The notes beneath the pieces are model-generated. The model was not told the DNA's origin, did not search any database, and saw only the letters and a program-made list of their open reading frames with translations. From JBCBKZ01 sp039026975 (GTDB lineage Bacteria > Bacteroidota > Bacteroidia > J057): 8,875 bases of DNA. Positions within the stretch are counted from its first letter, which is position 1, and the number at the start of each line of letters is the position of its first letter. Location of the stretch: assembly GCA_039026975.1 (NCBI GenBank), contig JBCCLI010000273.1, positions 1 through 8,875 of the forward strand, in the 5' to 3' direction. Below, piece by piece: positions 5,841 to 8,875 of the stretch. The position numbers and the translations under genes are program-made.

Positions 5841-6755
5841 ATGCGAATAATACATCCCATAACCGGTCTTGTTTCATGTCTGTTCCTTCTACTTTCTTCC
5901 CTTATCCCCTTACAGGGACAGGAATTATTAGTTAATGTAAGTGTGGATGGCCGCCAGATTCAAGGAGATAAGCAGATTTTTGATGATATGGAGCAGAACA
6001 TTTCCCGTTACATTAACTTCCAAAGATGGGGAGGAGATCAGTTTGAAGCATTTGAAAGGGTGAGATGTAACCTCCAGATCATTGTGAATGCTAGACCATC
6101 GGCAGATAAGTTTAATTGTACGGCCAACTTAATCGTTTATCGGCCGGTCTTAAACTCTACCTATGAGACCATTACCCTGAACATCTCAGATCCGGAGTTT
6201 AACTTTAACTACGTGCCTCAGCAGCAGATGCAGTTTTTTGATAATGTCTTTAATGATAACCTGACAGCCCTGCTGAATTTCTATGCCTACATTATCCTGG
6301 GATTTGATTATGACAGCTTCTCTAATAATGGAGGTGACCCCTTCTTCAAAAAAGCCTTTGAGCTGGTTTCCATAGCCTCCACAGCTTCCCAGGACCTTGG
6401 GTGGCGTTCTAATGAGAATCAGCGAAATAGGTTCTGGTTAATAGAGAATATCACCAATAGCCGCTATTCTCTTTTTCATGATGTCATGTATACCTACCAT
6501 AGACAGGGACTGGATCTGATGGATAGCAATGCTGCTAAAGGAAGAATCTCCATCTTGAAAGCCCTGGAGAATATGCAGGAGCTGAGTGAGCAAAATCCTC
6601 TCCTACGCCTCATCAGAATGTTTCTGGATGCAAAGGATGATGAGCTAGTGGGAATTTTTGGGAAAGCATTTCCTGCGGACCAAAATAAGTTCCTAGAGCT
6701 CATGAATGACCTCGACCCTTCCAATATGAAGGCCTATGAAAGCATCAGAAAGTAG
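5841..6755 (+). CDS. DUF4835 family secreted protein (PorD-type, linked to type IX secretion)
   Basis: A 304-residue exported protein. Residues 1-27 form a signal peptide (MRII, a hydrophobic core at about 9-23, then LQGQ|ELL), giving the 'Q-E-L' mature start common in Bacteroidota. The body fits DUF4835 as I remember it: an N-terminal beta region with the DMEQNISRYINFQRW segment (49-63), conserved RVRCNLQI (73-80), a central FNYVPQQQMQFFDNVFNDNLTALLNFYAYIILG stretch (122-154), then a helical C-terminal half. Some resources now name this family PorD, a component associated with the type IX secretion system; that is recalled, not tested, so no symbol is given. There is no lipobox Cys, so a periplasmic or outer-membrane-associated location is likely. 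It begins 24 bases after coaBC and is probably cotranscribed with it. In many relatives recN follows; here hslU faces it with one base between the stops. Confidence 0.85.
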   Translation: MRIIHPITGLVSCLFLLLSSLIPLQGQELLVNVSVDGRQIQGDKQIFDDMEQNISRYINFQRWGGDQFEAFERVRCNLQIIVNARPSADKFNCTANLIVYRPVLNSTYETITLNISDPEFNFNYVPQQQMQFFDNVFNDNLTALLNFYAYIILGFDYDSFSNNGGDPFFKKAFELVSIASTASQDLGWRSNENQRNRFWLIENITNSRYSLFHDVMYTYHRQGLDLMDSNAAKGRISILKALENMQELSEQNPLLRLIRMFLDAKDDELVGIFGKAFPADQNKFLELMNDLDPSNMKAYESIRK

Positions 6756-6786
6756 GCTACAATATGTAGTGGCTTAAGTCTTTCTG
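6746..6786. other. Nested inverted repeats over the convergent stop codons
   Basis: Outer arms CAGAAAG (6746-6752) and CTTTCTG (6780-6786) enclose an inner CTACA (6757-6761)/TGTAG (6765-6769) hairpin with loop ATA. They span the stops of the DUF4835 gene and hslU. No T-run follows on either strand, so this is not a standard intrinsic terminator. The arms are short and inside coding sequence, so chance is possible. Confidence 0.2.
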
Positions 6787-8160
6787 GGTTACTACTTCAT
6801 TTAGTGTTTCCTTCACAAAGTCCAGGCTAATCTCAAAATGGGTGTTGGGATTCACATCCGGTACTTCAAACAGTATATCATTTAGGAGATTACTCATGAT
6901 GGTATGTAACCTTCTGGCGCCTATATTTTCTACCTCCTGATTAACGTGAAAGGCAAGACGAGCAATCTCCTGGATAGCCTCATCCTCAAAGCTTAACTCC
7001 ACTTTTTCACTTTCCATAAGGGCCTGGTACTGCTTAGTGAGGGCATTCTCTGGTTGGGTGAGAATCTTCACGAAGTCTTCTTCCGTCAGGGAGTTTAGTT
7101 CCACCCTGATAGGGAATCTCCCCTGTAGTTCAGGGATGAGGTCTGAAGGCCTGGACACATGAAAGGCACCTGCCGCTATGAAGAGCACGTGGTCTGTCTT
7201 AACACTTCCATGCTTAGTATTTACTACCGTGCCTTCTACTATGGGGAGTAAGTCTCTCTGTACCCCCTGTCTGGAGACATCTGGCCCTCCTTTAGCGGAA
7301 CTAGCAACGGCTACCTTATCTATCTCATCTATGAACACTATGCCAGCATTCTCTACTCTTTCCAGTGCATCCCGCGTTACCGTGTCCATGTCTATGAGCT
7401 TTTGGGCTTCCTCATCGGTCAGGAATTCTCTGGCTTCTTTTACCGTCATCTTGCGGTTTTTCTTCTTCTTAGGGATCATGCCGCTCAGCATATCCTGAAG
7501 GCCGTCCATTCCATCCATACCCATAGGCCCTACTACCTGCACATTATGGGAAGGAACCGTCACTTCTACTTCTATCTTTCTATCCTCCAGTTCTCCATTC
7601 TTTAGTTTTTGCCTGAACTTTTCTCTCGTACGTTCATTTAGCTCCTCATCACTGTAGTCTGAGGGGTAACCTATTTCCGCACTTTCTTTCTTGTCGGCTG
7701 AAAAGGGTTCTATCTGAACTGATCTATCTTTTTTTCTCCTGATAGGAGGAATAAGGATATCCAAAATGGCTTCTTCCGCATTTTCTTTAGCCTTTTCTTT
7801 GATCTTTTCTTTCTGCTCCGCTCTTACCATGCCTATGGATTGTTCCACCAGGTCTCGTACCATACTTTCCACATCTCTCCCTACATAGCCTACCTCTGTA
7901 AATTTAGAGGCCTCTACCTTGATGAAAGGGGCTTGTGCTAACTGAGCCAGCCTACGGGCTATTTCTGTCTTCCCCACTCCCGTAGGGCCTATCATCATGA
8001 TGTTATTAGGGATGATCTCCTTTTGGATATCATCCCGAGCATTCAGTCTACGCCACCTGTTTCGCAGGGCTATGGCTACCGCTTTTTTCGCATCAGCCTG
8101 CCCAATGATGAATTTATCCAGTTCCTGTACTATGCGGGCAGGAGTTAAGTTCTCTTCCAT
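6757..8160 (-). CDS. hslU: ATP-dependent protease ATPase subunit HslU (ClpY)
   Basis: A 467-residue AAA+ unfoldase of the cytoplasmic HslUV protease; it unfolds substrates and threads them into the HslV peptidase. Visible elements in order are: LTPARIVQELDKFIIGQ (5-21), Walker A GPTGVGKT (58-65), pore loop GYVG (91-94), the I domain (about 110-245) with charged coiled segments, Walker B VFIDEID (275-281), sensor-1 region FIAAGAFH (327-334), arginine finger in QGRFPIR (346-352), sensor 2 GARRL (414-418), and the C-terminal DLSHYIL that docks into HslV. All key residues are present and the length is near the usual 440-470. The ATG is confirmed by an in-frame TAA four codons upstream. An AAGAAGG lies just before it, unusually Shine-Dalgarno-like for this phylum. 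hslV is not adjacent on either side: the neighbours are convergent DUF4835 and a divergent hypothetical gene. Confidence 0.97.
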   Translation of the reverse strand: MEENLTPARIVQELDKFIIGQADAKKAVAIALRNRWRRLNARDDIQKEIIPNNIMMIGPTGVGKTEIARRLAQLAQAPFIKVEASKFTEVGYVGRDVESMVRDLVEQSIGMVRAEQKEKIKEKAKENAEEAILDILIPPIRRKKDRSVQIEPFSADKKESAEIGYPSDYSDEELNERTREKFRQKLKNGELEDRKIEVEVTVPSHNVQVVGPMGMDGMDGLQDMLSGMIPKKKKNRKMTVKEAREFLTDEEAQKLIDMDTVTRDALERVENAGIVFIDEIDKVAVASSAKGGPDVSRQGVQRDLLPIVEGTVVNTKHGSVKTDHVLFIAAGAFHVSRPSDLIPELQGRFPIRVELNSLTEEDFVKILTQPENALTKQYQALMESEKVELSFEDEAIQEIARLAFHVNQEVENIGARRLHTIMSNLLNDILFEVPDVNPNTHFEISLDFVKETLNEVVTQKDLSHYIL

Positions 8161-8164
8161 GCAA

Positions 8165-8171
8165 CCTTCTT
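8165..8171 (-). promoter_or_regulatory. Shine-Dalgarno-like sequence of hslU
   Basis: AAGAAGG on the minus strand ends four bases before the hslU ATG and has six of seven bases of AAGGAGG-type pairing potential only if one mismatch is tolerated. The other starts in this window lack such a sequence, so this one stands out, though it may be chance. Confidence 0.25.
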
Positions 8172-8282
8172 AAGCTCGAAATCCTATTAAATAGCTAAAA
8201 ATAGCAAAATCATGAATGGAGAATGGAAAAACTTATTGAATAATCTGTTTTTTTGTTCTTTCAATAGCTTAGTCTTCTTGCT

Positions 8283-8875
8283 ATGACCCTGAGTACAGAT
8301 TTTGTGTGGCTTTACCTCATGGAAGAAATGGGAGAAGAAATGGGGAATAGAAACTATCTTCCCATTTCAGCTAAACAGCAGTTTAGGAGAACTGACTTTG
8401 TGGGCTTCCAAAATTGTCTGTTTAATATTTCTACCTATGAAGACGTCATTATCCTGGAAGTGCAGCTGGGTATTCGAATCCAGGAGGTGGAGGACATTGT
8501 GTTTCCTTACACCAGGAGCTCCCTTTCCTTTAAGAATGATTCCCATACCCTCCTGATTTCACAGGCTAAGTTGATTGGAACATCTATCAAAAGGTATAAA
8601 GTTAGGGATGTGTACGAGCTGGATTACGCCATTCACCAGCTAAATAATTTTCTGTGGAGCCAGGGATTCCCTTTTTTGGATGAAAACCGCTCTCTGGCTA
8701 AGGCGGAATCCCTCTTAAATGCACACCCTCGCAGTCCTTCTTTATTCTTTCATAACCAGTTTCATAGATGCCTTAAGGGAATCACAGCAGCCTACCTCAT
8801 TAAAAGGCCGGACAGACACAAGCTGGCCGATATCTACGCTTCAAATCTAAAAAAGCTACCTGCCGTTACTATAAA
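8283..8875 (+). CDS. Hypothetical protein, N-terminal part (3' end outside window)
   Basis: The frame is open from ATG 8283 to the right edge, giving 197 residues and an incomplete last codon. An in-frame TAG five codons upstream makes this the first possible ATG, but Met13, Met16 and Met20 are alternatives in an acidic methionine-rich start (LMEEMGEEMG, 12-21). There is no signal peptide and no membrane segment, so a cytoplasmic protein is likely. Visible stretches include QFRRTDFVGFQN (33-44), IILEVQLGIRIQEVEDIVFP (56-75), SLSFKNDSHTLLIS (80-93), a segment with conserved-looking aromatics (NNFLWSQGFPFLDE, 121-134) and a basic region towards the edge. I do not recognise the family. It is divergent from hslU across 122 bases, which hold no convincing -33/-7 pair for this gene. 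Confidence 0.75.
   Translation, partial: MTLSTDFVWLYLMEEMGEEMGNRNYLPISAKQQFRRTDFVGFQNCLFNISTYEDVIILEVQLGIRIQEVEDIVFPYTRSSLSFKNDSHTLLISQAKLIGTSIKRYKVRDVYELDYAIHQLNNFLWSQGFPFLDENRSLAKAESLLNAHPRSPSLFFHNQFHRCLKGITAAYLIKRPDRHKLADIYASNLKKLPAVTI

Noticed and set aside
7178..7498. 106-residue plus-strand open frame
   Set aside because: Antisense to the most conserved part of hslU, including Walker B; its Ser/Thr-rich composition is a by-product.
8205..8212. TGATTTTG on the minus strand as a -7 element for hslU
   Set aside because: It mismatches the important A at position two of TAnnTTTG and has no -33 partner.
8302..8556. 84-residue plus-strand open frame in another frame of the right-edge gene
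   Set aside because: The frame starting at 8283 stays open to the window end and has normal protein composition; this one is Trp/Cys-rich and closes.
1..8875. Looked for tRNA/rRNA genes, CRISPR arrays, insertion-sequence ends, transposases, riboswitches and defence genes
   Set aside because: Nothing supportable: genes are packed, gaps are at most 178 bases, and no repeat arrays or recombinase motifs were seen.

Overview
The window comes from a member of the Bacteroidota, most likely a Cytophagales-like lineage. The evidence is the RNA polymerase omega subunit of the Bacteroidota type, a DUF4835 (PorD-type) protein, a Bacteroidota-style CoaBC, promoter-like TAnnTTTG elements and the near absence of Shine-Dalgarno sequences. 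The assignment rests on recalled family features, not on a search. The DNA is gene-dense, with no intergenic gap above about 180 bases, and base use looks even throughout. I see no tRNA, rRNA, CRISPR array, insertion sequence or prophage.

Left edge: the 3' end of an unrecognised plus-strand gene (to 301) is followed by a very strong intrinsic terminator (325-361). Its stem also encodes the last codons and stop of the convergent gene. Positions 336-3116 hold a two-gene minus-strand unit. The promoter-proximal gene is an LptF/LptG-type permease for lipopolysaccharide transport, with a GTG start. Downstream is a polytopic GT-C-type membrane protein that is probably a glycosyltransferase. Both point to cell-envelope work.

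Centre: a 178-base divergent intergenic region (3117-3294) has a -7-like element pressed against the start codon on each side, plus a 16-bp dyad. It leads into the plus-strand series bamD (outer-membrane protein assembly lipoprotein), rpoZ (RNA polymerase omega), coaBC (coenzyme A synthesis) and a secreted DUF4835/PorD-type protein. A weak hairpin follows bamD and a strong terminator separates rpoZ from coaBC, so the series is probably several transcription units rather than one.

Right edge: hslU, the ATPase of the HslUV protease, is on the minus strand. Its stop is separated from the DUF4835 stop by one base, and its partner hslV is not in the window. Divergent from hslU is the 5' part of another unrecognised plus-strand gene that runs off the end.

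Overall this is mostly conserved housekeeping and envelope biogenesis. I found no evidence of a new multi-gene system. The points most worth a second look are the coding/terminator overlap, the probable very short or absent 5' leaders, the CoaBC active-site substitutions, the hslU without hslV, and the two unassigned edge genes.
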